Below, in pieces: positions 36,182 to 48,900 of a stretch of 64,000 nt of DNA (the first letter of the stretch is position 1; each line of letters opens with the position of its first letter). The position numbers and the translations under genes were made by a program. The notes under the pieces were generated by a model. The model made no database searches. It was not told the origin of the DNA and saw only the letters and a list, made by a program, of their open reading frames with translations. The stretch is taken from the NCBI GenBank assembly GCA_900239685.1, contig OENT01000173.1, forward strand, positions 111,090 through 175,089, in the 5' to 3' direction. This DNA is from Rotaria macrura. Taxonomy: Eukaryota > Rotifera > Eurotatoria > Philodinida > Philodinidae.

Positions 36182-38089
36182 TGAAATAATAGATTGAATG
36201 AATAAGGTAACTCGGTCGTTCAATTCATCAAAGGAACAATTCAAACTAGTATATGTATGTGTCATTATTTCTTTTTGTTTCTTCTTTTGAAAAAAAAGAT
36301 GCATTATTCTATGAAGAGTAGGGAAAAATATTTTAACAATGTCGGACGAATCGATTTATTATAACCCCACTCTCTTTCACATGTCAAAAGCATATATAAT
36401 GATATACCTGTAGGCGACGTCAAAAGAAAAGAAAAGTAAAGATAATGCATCTTGCCAAAAGTAGAGTGCACTACTTAATAATAGCACACCTGTTTCTTTT
36501 CTTTATTTCTCGACAGAAAGGAAGTATTGCTTCTTTTCTAGTAGTATGACTCAGTTGTTTACCACCAAAACAACATATAAGATTAAGAATGGATGATTAA
36601 TCAAGAGGCAAATGTAAAAATAGAATAAAAAATCCACAAAATAATTTGTGCACCTATTTACTAGTACCATTTTATAAATAATTTAACCCTTCAAATTTTA
36701 AACGATTTTAATACATTAGATAATTTGATAATTTTCAACAGACGATGTATAACCATACGCACCGTGTTTGAGGTATCTGTCAAATACATTAATTAGTAAA
36801 TGAATCCATGCATATCTATATACATGTATATATATATATATATATACATGTATAAAGATATGTCTGGCTCTGCCAATCTTGCAAACAAAAGGAAATCAAC
36901 TTTGCTCATCGTTGCTTTTAGAGTACTCGTTTTCAAAGGGTTCTTCAATTATAAATATATATTTTTAGAAAATACTCAATCATTCGATAGAATACTGAAG
37001 ACTAAAATATGAATGATAAAGGCGCTTTTTTCTTTATATAATAGATAAAAGCATTCGAACTTCGAAAAATCGTTCAATTTTTATCCTACTAAGTCTACAT
37101 GCCCGAAGGATGTCATTTACATATTATACCTTGCTTTGATGAGAAAAATGAAGACATCAAAGATAATACCTTTTCATAGCACGATATGATAGTTTACTGT
37201 CTTGTATTGTTTTGCTGAATTAATACAAAAAAAGGAAACGAAACTAACCTATCTTAGTATATATTTTTTCTGCCTTTTATAGAATATCATCGAAGTTTCC
37301 TCATCGACAGAACGTGACACTTTCTAATTATGTTTAAAAAGAAAAAAAAATAATTGCAACTAGTTACTCTTCATATAGAGAGGGCTTATTTCATGATGAA
37401 GAAATAACATTCACTATATAGTGGCAAGCGTCAAATAAGTAAACGTGAAACGTTCTTCAATAGGTTTGTATAATAGAGACCATTAAATTTACAAATAAGT
37501 GCTCAACTAATTATGGTGGTATCAATTGTAGACATTCTTTTCTAGATAAAGTTACTTGTTTTTTGATGAATTTTCTATCTCTTTAATGTCAAAATTTTTG
37601 TTTTGACAAACAATATGAGTACTATCGCATAATCTTTGAACAAAACGATCTTTTCTTGATTTGTTTTAAAATTATTGTGTAGTTTTCTTCTATGTTTATT
37701 CGGATGCATTATCAATTTTAGTTTGTCATTATGAAATTATCATTGGAATGCATTCAAATGTGTGAAATGAAAAGGATAACATATAATTACTATGATTTGT
37801 AATGGAAGATTAGAAAAGGTGGCTCTGCGTTCCAGATGTTCTGTATATGGTAACACGTTTAGCCTTCGATAATCTTTTTATTTTGTTCAGTATCATCAAC
37901 ATTGTGTTTTTTCATCTAAAATATTAAATTTGAAGTTTTCTTTTATTTTCTGTCATGATCAAAAAGCAAAAACTAAATGAGTAAACAAAATATAATCGTC
38001 AATTATTCTCCTGCTTGATTGTTTTTTTTTTCAAAATAATAAAACATGAAAAGTAAAAGACCGAATAAATTGAATAAAGAATATTCATG
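36182..38089. other. Intergenic region between the 125-aa gene and the GPCR
   Basis: About 1.9 kb between two minus-strand genes. It should contain the 5' leader and promoter of the 125-aa gene and the 3' UTR of the GPCR. AATAAA on the minus strand occurs at 37942-37947 and 37877-37882. A 36-bp perfect AT palindrome lies at 36819-36854. No other gene is supportable. Confidence 0.5.
36819..36854. repeat. 36-bp perfect palindrome with TACATGTA ends
   Basis: Two TACATGTA blocks flank a (TA)n core. The whole 36 bp is self-complementary and could extrude as a cruciform or mark replication slippage. Confidence 0.8.
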
Positions 38090-39619
38090 TTAAATATGAT
38101 TGATATTGCTATCACTCATTTTTGGATTATTTGACATAAGTAGTGGTTCTTCAATTGATGGACTTTGCTTGATGGATGTTAATGGAATCGTTTCTACATT
38201 TGTTTTCTTGGTTGTAAAACAACCATTCGTACTTCCATTTAATGTTACTTCTACAGGCGTATGATACGTTGTTGGACGATCAACATACATTTCTCCTTCA
38301 CCCATCGTATTCATATTATTATTTGAACGATCATTATTAAAACATGAGCATATTTTAAATAGACATGGTATAACTTGTTGAAATTCTTTACGAAAATTAT
38401 CGTTTAACCATGAATATAGAAATGGATTATAAATCGTTGATGACATCGCTATAACATGTGTACTTAAAAAAAGAACCTTATAATGACCTAGATCAGAACG
38501 GTGAAATTCTGCAACCATATGAACAATATTTAATGGTAGCCAACATATGGCAAAGATAACTACCATAGCAATCAACATACGATTTGTACGTTTTTTACGA
38601 CAAAGTTCAACTTCTTCACGTATACGTGTGCGACCGGGTAATGAACGACGTGCAAGTGCAACCCATACTTTATAATAACTAAATGATATCACTGAAAATG
38701 GTATGAGATATTGTAAAACTAATGATGAAAAATTAAAAAAGCGTCTTGATGTGTATTGAGGCCAATATTCCTAAGAAAAGACATAGAATTTAAGATTTTA
38801 AACAGTCATAAGTTTTCTTCTTAATTCAAATTGCTTTGATTTTTTGGTTATTGAACTTACTTCACATTTTGTACGATCAAATCGCATATAAATAGCTAAA
38901 GGCAATGATATCGATATACCAACAATCCATATAACAATAATTAACAATAAACAAACGCCTAAACGCATACGAGAACGAAATGGATGTACTATAACAAAAT
39001 AGCGATCAACAGCGATGGCTAGAGAAGTTAATGTGGATACATATACTAAAAATAAAAGACATTAGGAAAATTCTAATTATCCAACTAGTATCTAACCTGA
39101 TATTCCTAATGACATGGGTACTAAATGGCATAGAATTCGTCCCAAATGCCAAGTATGCCCATAGGCCGAAATAGGTGTAAATGGTACGGCTAAACAACAC
39201 ATCTAAAACAAAATACTTTTCATATTTAATTGATTAATAACAATAATTGCGTACAAGAATATCAGATAGTGCTAGATTTGTTATAAATACATTTGTAACT
39301 GTTTGCATGGCTTTATTTCGGCAAACAACAACTAGTTTTTTAAAAAAGACAAAAGCAAAAGAAAATTATATTATTGTTTTAGATTAAAAATGATCACAAT
39401 AAAACAAAAACATGAATACTCACATATTACAAGAGCATTTCCAGTAATACCAAAGAAAAAAATAAGTGCGTATAATGATATAAATGTTGCCTTGATTGCT
39501 GGACGATTTTCAAGCGGAACGAGTTGCTCAGTGGTTGCACTCGTTGTCGTAAATAGAGTTCGTGCCATTATATTAGAAAAATTAATTGCAACTCGGTTTA
39601 CACTAGGATTTAATGTCAT
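38090..39619 (-). CDS. Neuropeptide G-protein-coupled receptor (NPY/sNPF/PrRP-like, rhodopsin class)
   Basis: Seven-helix receptor of 414 aa at the plasma membrane, probably for a short amidated neuropeptide. Exons in gene order: 39424-39619, 39255-39331, 39097-39202, 38861-39045, 38090-38770. Introns are 92, 52, 51 and 90 bp and all phases match. TM1 has GNALVIFVV, TM2 NLALSDIL and TM3 CHLVPMSLG with AIAVDRYFVIVHPF (DRY at 140-142). TM6 has FAICWLPLN (264-267 CWLP) and TM7 AMSSTIYNPFLYSWLNDNF (NPFLY 303-307), followed by FRKEFQ and a Cys-rich tail (PCLFKICSCF) suited to palmitoylation. The TM7-tail motif is typical of the NPY/NPF/sNPF/PrRP receptor group; the exact ligand cannot be told. A 5'-UTR intron (39636-39740) precedes the ATG. 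Confidence 0.93.
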
Positions 39620-39635
39620 CAGTAGATAGAATAAT

Positions 39636-39740
39636 CTACAATATGGAAATAAAACAAAATACTTTTAAATGCTAAAGATATTCGTCTGTATATCATGTAA
39701 GAAAACAAATAGGACTAGAGTGATATATTTTAATACTTAC
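39636..39740 (-). other. 5'-UTR intron of the GPCR gene
   Basis: On the minus strand a GTAAGT donor at 39740 and a TTGTAG acceptor at 39636 frame a 105-bp intron that ends 16 nt above the GPCR start codon. The first, noncoding exon and promoter would lie above 39741, where the DNA is pyrimidine/purine-tract rich (39780-40145). Confidence 0.55.
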
Positions 39741-42700
39741 GATTAAAAAACTATGATAAAAAAGAACCCTTTTCTTGATTTCCGTTGTTAACGTGTTCGT
39801 TTAGTGTCGTGTTTTCTTTTGTCAAATAATCGTCTTCCTTCTCATTTTTTTTCTTTTTTGTTTTTTGCTTCTTTCTTTTTGGCCAATATGACGATTAATA
39901 GATGAGATCCGCAAATCTGTGAATGCATGCGAACGCGTCTAGCGTCATTGTCTCATCATCGGACTGCTTTTGATAGAACACTAGTGTTTTCCTACGAGTT
40001 TTCTTCCGTTTTTTTTTCTAGATTTCTCATCTCTTGCTTTTTTCTCTTTCTGTCTGACATTGAAAATGGTCGACAACAACAGAAGGCCGGATAAAAGTGC
40101 CGAGATGAGAACTTAGAAAGAAGAAGTAGAAGAAGAAGAAGGAAAATACGACTCATTTGTATGTAGAGAAAGAAAATCTAGTGTGAATGAAAAAGCGTCA
40201 AGGCTCAACATTTGCGTGTGCATTGAAACCCAATGAAAAGTTCCAAAGAAGATGAATATTCTGAAAGATTGGCAGGAATATAACCGGATATTTTGTAATT
40301 ACTTTAATGACAGACAGATACCATAAAAATGTTCTGATCATCTTGTCATTTTTCAAACAAAACAGAATCAAAAAGAAATCATAGGATAGTCTGAGGACTT
40401 CAATAAACAACAAACAAGACCTTAGAAAGACAGGGTTCAATTGATAATGCGTTTTCTAACACTTATACAGAACAAGATCATGCACAGCTAATGCAAATCT
40501 AGTCTAGGCAAAATCGCGTTTAATCTATTTAATCGTGACTGTTTTCTTCAAGAATGACATGTATCACTATTCCGTTCTTTTTTCATGACAAGAAGTAAGA
40601 AACAAGACCACTAAACATTGTTCAATCTTTGATAGAGACAATTTTGACATAACATCACATTTGTGATGCTCATGCATCCGCGTAGATGCTACAAAGAAAG
40701 AATATTCGTCTTCAAACTAGATATTAACATCGGTTGGTAATTAGAACTTACTTCATATTAGCTGTTTAGTGATGCGAAGATTAGTTAATAATTAATCATT
40801 CGCTTTTTATTGTCGATGAACAACACAAAGAATAATTAGCAGTCATCAACAATTACCTGTGCCTTCTTTAAATAGACTGCTCAATAAATTCACTTTTAAA
40901 TAGTAATGAACACTGCTGAGTTCTACGTCACACATTGCAAATAGTAATTTTATCTAAAAACAAATTATCACATGTATATATTGATTGATGAAAAAACACA
41001 GTATAACACATCATTATTCTATATGAAAGTCCTCATAGAGAATAATCTAATGTGTTTATTTACAAGTCATTGTAATTCGAAGAAAATCTTCAATTAAGAA
41101 ACACATATCATTTCATATATATGAGTGAGTTTATTTAAGTGTATGATTCTAATTGATGCAAGTAAGAAAAAACTTCTACTTCATTAAAAACCTTATGTTA
41201 GAATAAGAAATGCATTAGAATCGGTTCGGTGTATTTTATTTGTCTACATAAAAGCAAATATATTTACATGTATTATTAGTGCCTTTGAACTGATTTTGAC
41301 ACATTTGATTTACAATCTTAATGACTGACTCTTGTCTTGAGATTTCAGTATGGAAAAATGATCTATTACATATAACTAATATTTTCTATTTACAATGGGT
41401 CTGTTTGTCATTGTCATATGGTAATGTACGCAAATCTTATGTTGCATTATAAATTCCATATGAATAGAACGAATTCGATTATATGTCCGTAGTTATTGAT
41501 GCAAATAATATTCTTATTCAAAAATTTAATAAAATAATGAAACTCTTTTCAGATCACTGATCTTGTTTACAATGTTTTCTGACATTTACACAAGTATTAT
41601 TTTACCAAAACTCATTGGTAAAATAAATGAATAATGTTCATTCAGTAAACCATTTGAGGAATACACTATGAAATCCTTATTTGAGAAAATTCTCGTTTTT
41701 TTTGAAACGTATGAACTAGACGAAATTGAATGTTTGCGAATAAAAAATAATGCGTAATTGCTGGACTAATATAAACATAGAAAATCATCAAATAGCTATC
41801 TTAGTATCTGATTGAATGCTTAGCGTTTTTGTCTTGTTTAGGATAATTTATTTCATTAAAATTTTCGAAAAATATAATTCTATGGATTTCGAACGGAACT
41901 ATTCAAGTAGGTGAAAAATATATTTCAGTAGTAAAACAAATGTAGGAAAATCAATGCCGCCGATTAATAATTTGATGCACTGAGTGAAGAAATGTCTGCT
42001 CATGTTCAAGCACAACTCATCCCTCCAAAGTTCTTTGTTCGTTGAATATATTCATGCGACGCGGCACTGTAGGTTGATGCATTGACACGGAGCATATCTG
42101 CTATTGTAGTCGAATACTAATTAACTGTTAAATAAATATGAAAACTGAGATTAAAACAAAAGAGATGTCAATTTGAATTGGATTTTTTACTTCCTCGTGT
42201 GTTAATAAATATCATGAATAAATTCAAGATTCACTGAGATCAAGGATCTTGACATAGGAAAAAATGCATGTCTATGATGAAAATAATGTAGTACTTAGTT
42301 AGTATTTTTTTCTTTCGGTTTTACTAGGTTAGCTTTTTTTCTGATGATATAAATTGCATTAGTGCAAAATCAATTTTTTTTAATATTCAATCTGTACGGC
42401 AAGATTATTTGACGTTAAAGTCACACTAAAGTCTTGGTAATAATCAAGAGAAGCACATAGGGAAAATGTTATTCTTATTAAATCTTGAGAAAAGATGTAA
42501 ACATGGGTTATTCAATCGTATATTGTATCTTTTAATTTCATTAACCTGAGATAGTTTACTCAAATATAATAGTTAATCAATTAAAGCATTCAATACTCGT
42601 GCTGAGTCTTATCCGCGTAGTTAGAATCCATAGATTCGTTCTTCATTAGTCAAACATTGCTGTATATTCTAGATTTCAGATTCATGACACGAACTATGAT

Positions 42701-42999
42701 TCTTACTGACAATAGTTTAACTCAATGTCAAGATTGATTCATATTCATTTTGACATAGTTACCAATACTCTTGCTAGAACATGCATTTGATTCGTAATAT
42801 TAATGAAAGTATTATTACACCTGATTTCATTTCTATCTATAAAAAAAATCAATCGGTTTATTGTTTTCCGAAATATCAAGTATAAAAAAATATCCATAGA
42901 AGTCGGAAAAATGATAATAGGCAAAATGAAAATAAGTATGCAAAAATTTCTTCATCCATATCAATATTCTACGGTAAGCATATATGAAAGAAAAAGAAT
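39741..42999. other. Intergenic region between GPCR and SLC4 genes
   Basis: About 3.3 kb containing the GPCR promoter side and the SLC4 3' end. A GAA-rich purine tract occupies about 40118-40145. I see no exon with credible borders and no repeat family. The 42803-43042 plus-strand open frame is a shadow of the SLC4 last exon and its 3' UTR. Confidence 0.5.
42857..42862 (-). terminator. Candidate poly(A) signal of the SLC4 gene
   Basis: AATAAA on the minus strand about 140 nt past the SLC4 stop codon at 43000-43002. It is the nearest canonical signal that I noted. Confidence 0.45.
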
Positions 43000-45900
43000 T
43001 TATACACATGTTGAAACAGTTTTACATTTTCCATCACGATAGTTTTCGAATGACAATTCATTGTGCATTAGTTGTTCAGCTTCTTCCTAAGGAAATAAAC
43101 GAGAAAAAAAGATGCTATTAGAATAGTCTTCTATTTGTTGCTTTCAAATGTCAAGATCGAATTAGATCAAAGCGTTTTTGTTAGACGAGCGAAGCTTAAG
43201 AAGAGATCACACTTGATTTATGAATTATTGAATAAATAGTCTTCAAAAAAACCTGGATATAAACTTCACCAAGAACTTTTCATTTTTCTATGCATATCAA
43301 ACAAATTCGTTGATGGACTTCGTTTTGTATCCTGTAAAGATACATGAGTCATTGTGTCAGTGTCAATTATTCGTAATCGAAGCAGAAATAAATTTATTCC
43401 CATCAAAAGAAAAACACTGCATTTTTGAGATTTAAAACATCTTAATTAAAACTGAGTTTGAAATTTACGCTTTCATCGGCTGATGTTTCCTCTGATGTTA
43501 CAACTTCATTAACCACAATTAGTGGGATAGATGATTTATTGGAACGATCAATTGGCAGCGTACTCCAACTTTTCTTTTTTGATACCTAGATGGAAGAAGA
43601 GGTTAATGCTACATGCAATATGAGTTCTAAAAAAGTTATAATAGCGTATATCATGCCATCATATAGTTCTATATATATATATATATAAATTTATACATAT
43701 ATATAAATATATATAACCGACCTCAGCTATATTTGGTAAATTATTTTCTAATGCATCACGATTACCATCATCCGTTTCGTTTTTCGACAGTGTAAATAGG
43801 ACATCGGATGTTGGCTGTTTTATTCAAATAAGTTGGTTTTAAAAATAAGAACGTGCTCGACAACACAAATGAAAATGACTTACGTTTTCCAGTGTATCAT
43901 TCAATTCATCTTCTACTCTTGGAATATGAACATTGCGAGTTATTGAAGAACGACGAATTCGATCAACGTTTGTTCCAGGCAAAATATCATCAAGCCAATA
44001 CAATTCTTCTTGTGTAAAAATTTTATCCATTAATTTACGTACGAAGCACGTTCCTAATACCTAATATATACATATATATGTACACATGCTAAATGTAATA
44101 TCTTTGAAAATTCTTTTCTTCTATTATTTCAATTTACTAGTAATGGAAAAGCAATTGCAATTGATTTGATACTTTTCAAAACGAACATGCCGACAAGCGA
44201 AAGAACTTGTATAATAGTAAAGAGATGAACACGTGTTATTCGTACATGTCGTAGGTAAGGATAGTCCGGTTGATATTTTTGTGGCATAAAAAATAATAAA
44301 ATACGATCAAATACCTACCGATCCAAGGAATAAAATTAAAATGAAAGAATCATAAATTTACTTACTTGCATACTACGTAAAGCTGAAACACCCATAAACA
44401 TGAATACACCATAGAGAACAGGCATCGGAATATGCTGAAAAGGACAGTGTATCATCAAAACTATCGCTTAACGAAGTACTTTTTTAAAAAATTACAAGAT
44501 ATGTAAGGTAAGATATAATATTGTTTCCAATTAATTTTTGTATATAGAAATTTAGTTCTGGTATTCGCTCTTAATTATGCACAGAACTCAAACGACTTAA
44601 GAGGTAGTTAATGTCAGTGCTAAATTTGTCGGCACTCCATTGCGAACTACAACTCATCTTGGTAACACGTTGTCTTCCAGCTAATTGATCATTAGCAGGA
44701 TTTCCAAAATTCGTTTACTGTTTTGAGAGACAGAAGGATTCGAAGAATGACTTCAATTTAGAATACTAGAGATTGCAATCACCTAATTTATCCTAGAGTA
44801 GCTTCAATATTCGCTTGATTGGTTTGACATAACAGAGAACTATACAGCAAATTTAAAAAAAACAGTTGAACTCAATAGTCTACCAACTCTTGCATTTGGA
44901 AAAAAAGAATACTTTATCTAGTCTACTCAAAATGTGACAAATATCCTGAGAACATCGATGTAAAATATCGCGGACATTTTTGCTCTCTCCAATAATCCTA
45001 GAGTACCAACTTTAAAAGTGCATGACTACCTAGTATCCACTAAAATTCAAAGCAACCTAGCTGATCTGAAAGGACCCGATTGCAAGCAAGCTAGCAAAGA
45101 GTCTTTCATACTATCTGGATGCAAGTGCAACTTGTGTCGCAAGTTGAAGGGATTTAAAAACTGTTACTAGAGGAAGGAATTTATCGATCAATACGTATAA
45201 AAAAGTCTTCGTTGAATTAATCACGAACTTGTGAAGATTATGTTCATCTAAGGCTAGTTGTCAATATCGACAAGTAAAATTATGTGACCACGAAGATGTA
45301 TGTGTGAACTAATGATTGTACATCGTTATTTGTCTTTCTTCTACGGCATTGACTGTTATCATTCTTCTAAACGCATCTCTGTATATTAACAACTCATTAG
45401 ATTATTCAAAAACGAACAAATAGTCTTGCTTCTAAATAGTTGTGTAGAACTTTTACAAACTAACTCAAGTTTAGTGGTGCAACGAATCCATCGTGTTTTA
45501 GTTTAGTCTTATAGTACCCAAATATCGTAAGGCTTGTTAATATAAAGTCACAGAAAAATGAAAGGAATTACAAATTTTATGAATGAATTGACATGAAATG
45601 TTTAGGATTTAGTTTAAATTCAGGTTCGGGATTTGGATTTGGGTCGTAGACTTGGATTTCGTGCGTAGCTTCCGAGTTTGGATTTAGATTTAGGATTTTA
45701 TGGTTGCGATTTTGTTTCAATGTAACACGACTACAAGGTTGGAATCATGCTAAATTGCAATCAAATCCCAAATCTAAATGTAAGCCCCAACGATATATCT
45801 AATCCTGAATTCCAAATCTATTTAAGATTTGTTGCACATTCCAGTCAAATTTATATTTATATAAAAGTTTGTTTAAGATCAATTCAGTGTACTGATTGTA

Positions 45901-48900
45901 ACTAGAATTTTATGTGGTTCGTTACTGCTCTCCATTAAAATTAAAGTTGTTTGAACAAGTATCGATTGAAAAACATACTTCACAGTGCTGCTTATTACTT
46001 TTCGTATACTTTTGTCGAAAATTTGCTAATTCGTGGATGAAATATTTCGCACAAATAAAAGATCCTCTTTTGCTATGTTAAAATATGTTCTAAATCGGAA
46101 AAATAAGTAAAAATGGTTTTAGTTCAAGGAACAATTGTCATGAAATACCAAAATCTTTGTCTTAGAATATGGCATCTCATATTCGAACAAACGCTTCGGT
46201 TTTCTAAAAAGATTCTATCGAAAATTATTTTCTTACATCGATGTAGAAGCAAACGTACATGTTCACATGAATGCGTAGAAATGTTTTGCATGCTAAGTGA
46301 CGCGTAATTACGTGATGTGTCATCTTACTTTAACATATGATTAAATTAAGTTTTTTTATTACCATATTTGATGTCCTACTGTTGCCAGTACAGGAAAAAT
46401 AAATTCCATGACTTATATTCTGTCTTTGACAAATATTTGTTTACTGTTTTACCTGTATGATTTCTGTTATCTGTAATTTCTGGCTGTATTAATAGAATTC
46501 ACTTTTAGTTAGAATAATAGTGATATTTTCTAACAATTCATGATTTTTTTACATTCTATTCTAATTCTAATTATGCTACGAAAAAGAAAATAATAATATT
46601 AAACATGTTTCTATCTAGATTTAATTAAATCAATAATGTTTAGTATTGTGGGAAAATTTATTTATTACAATTACAAAAAATAATACGAAATAAATTAGGT
46701 ATGCAATAGTTCCATCTCTCACATTTGATATCGTGCAATCTTGTCTACTTACTCGAAGTAAGTCAGCTAAAGTGATTTTGTACAATCGAACCACCTCATT
46801 TTCTTGTGCACGACATGTTTTGTTAACCTGACATTAATCCAATGCCAGTTTACTCTAGTCATCATCTTATCTATCAAATTATGTATATGAACATATAGGT
46901 ATGCAGATGGCTTGTATCTGATAAGATAAATTACTTCATACAACATGCATCTTCTCTAGCAAATCAGAATGCTATGATTTTGTGAACAGTTATAGGAATT
47001 CCATGATGAAAATGAGTTATTATTGTTTCAGTTAGAAATCATATACAAATTTTAAATAAGGAAGAAGCCAATATAAAGTGTTGTAATAGACTAAACTTTC
47101 ATTCACCTTCTTTGCTCATTAAAACTGTCAATTAACTGTTTCGCATTTTATAACTTGATCAAATTATTTAAAATGCAACAGTACCAATGAAAAATAAAAA
47201 AATCAACAGATTTTTAAAGAAAATTATTTTACGATTGACATCTAGAGACTTATTTGAAAACTTCAGAATGATTAGACAAGTTGCATGCGTACTATCTCTT
47301 GCATGTTTTCTCTTTAGATTGTTACAATTACTATTCATTTTTAATAGATCCTATTATATCCCTTATCTTTCTAGATTGATTATTTTTAATAAAATTTTAA
47401 CAGTATTGTGCGATGTTTTTTTTCTGTCATATATGTATTACAGATGCTACAAGTTTAATCATTCATTGTCATATTCAACCATACTCGTCGGCCCCCTTAT
47501 TTACGTCGTTAGTAAGAAAACTTGTTGACTGAGTAATCTATATAACATCTCCATATTTAGATTGCGCATTTTTTTCAGCAATTGTAATTGTGTATAGAAG
47601 TTCTAGAAGTTTTTTAAAAAATTTAGAATTTCTAATCATTATCGTTTGGATTACATAGAAAGCACGTCTAGGAAAAGCAAATAATTAGTACACATGGAAG
47701 AGAAGTCGATATAGATATATGGTGAAAGAAAACTCCATTTTCATTTCAGTGCTACAATTAGATGAAGACAACGTGTCATTAACAGAAAACGCCCGACAAT
47801 AAACTATTCACTAATCGGATTCCACTAATCGTATTCACTCTCATTTGTAGATTAGAATGTTAATTTTGGTTAACTGTTAAGAAGAATTAATTTCAATAAT
47901 ACTGTTCGTACTTAGTTGAATTAAAATTTCATTAGTTTCTTGATTGTGTCGACGATGAGAGTTATTACAAAAAAATGCATCATTTATTTTTACTTGCGAT
48001 CTAAATCACGCTGATTAAAAGCTCGTAGAATCGAATATTCGAGTTCTTTTTATCAATAGAAAGCTATAGGAAATTTTTGAGATGTAAAAATGAAAATTCG
48101 AATGCGTTTGTGGAATAAAATAAGAAAAAAAATATCATACCTCGTCAATGAGAATTATTTTTGCAACAATACTAAATGAGTATATTTTTAACGATCAAAT
48201 TATTTTCTAGGAAATAAATATTGAAATTATTTTCAATTCATATATGTATATGTATGTAAGAAAAATACTTTCAGCACTCATTCCATCGATCTTGATAAAA
48301 TCAATATCAAATAAGGCTTTTTTTTAGCTTTACTCAACGAAAGGGCTTTCATTTAAAATATAGCTTTTGAAATGAAGAGAGTACGGCTAATGCACATCAT
48401 TGAATAGTTCACAATATAAATTACAGATCTTCTATATCACTTTTCATAGAACCCTTGTGAGATGATGAACTTTGTTCTGTTGACCTCACATCTGATTTCG
48501 TGATTTTCTTAAGATAGGTTTTTATTAAGAATGACAAACTGCCAATCATTGGATTCCTTCTAGTAAATGTCTGACAGATGTGAAGTATATTTTAAACAGC
48601 TCTATTAGTATCTGTAAGATTTTTGAATCGCACTGCCCACAAGATTCATATACTACGTAGAAATTTAGCGAAATGATTCTTTTAATATTTTTGAAATTCA
48701 GAATCGTATTCATCATGATAGTGCAGATGTATTTTACATAAACTATTGTTCAACAAGAAATTGCTAATTAATCCCATAATAATAAGCTCTTCAATAGGGC
48801 ATAGAACATGCTTTAGAATAACTTTGCAATAAAATTTGACATTAGAAATCTGATTAGATCTTTGCAATAAGATGAGAGCGAAGATCATTCATACACAAAG

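Noticed and set aside
47187-47528. 113-codon hydrophobic plus-strand frame in the large SLC4 intron
   Set aside because: AT-rich sequence yields Leu/Ile/Phe/Tyr-rich frames by chance; no family or regulatory context supports a gene.
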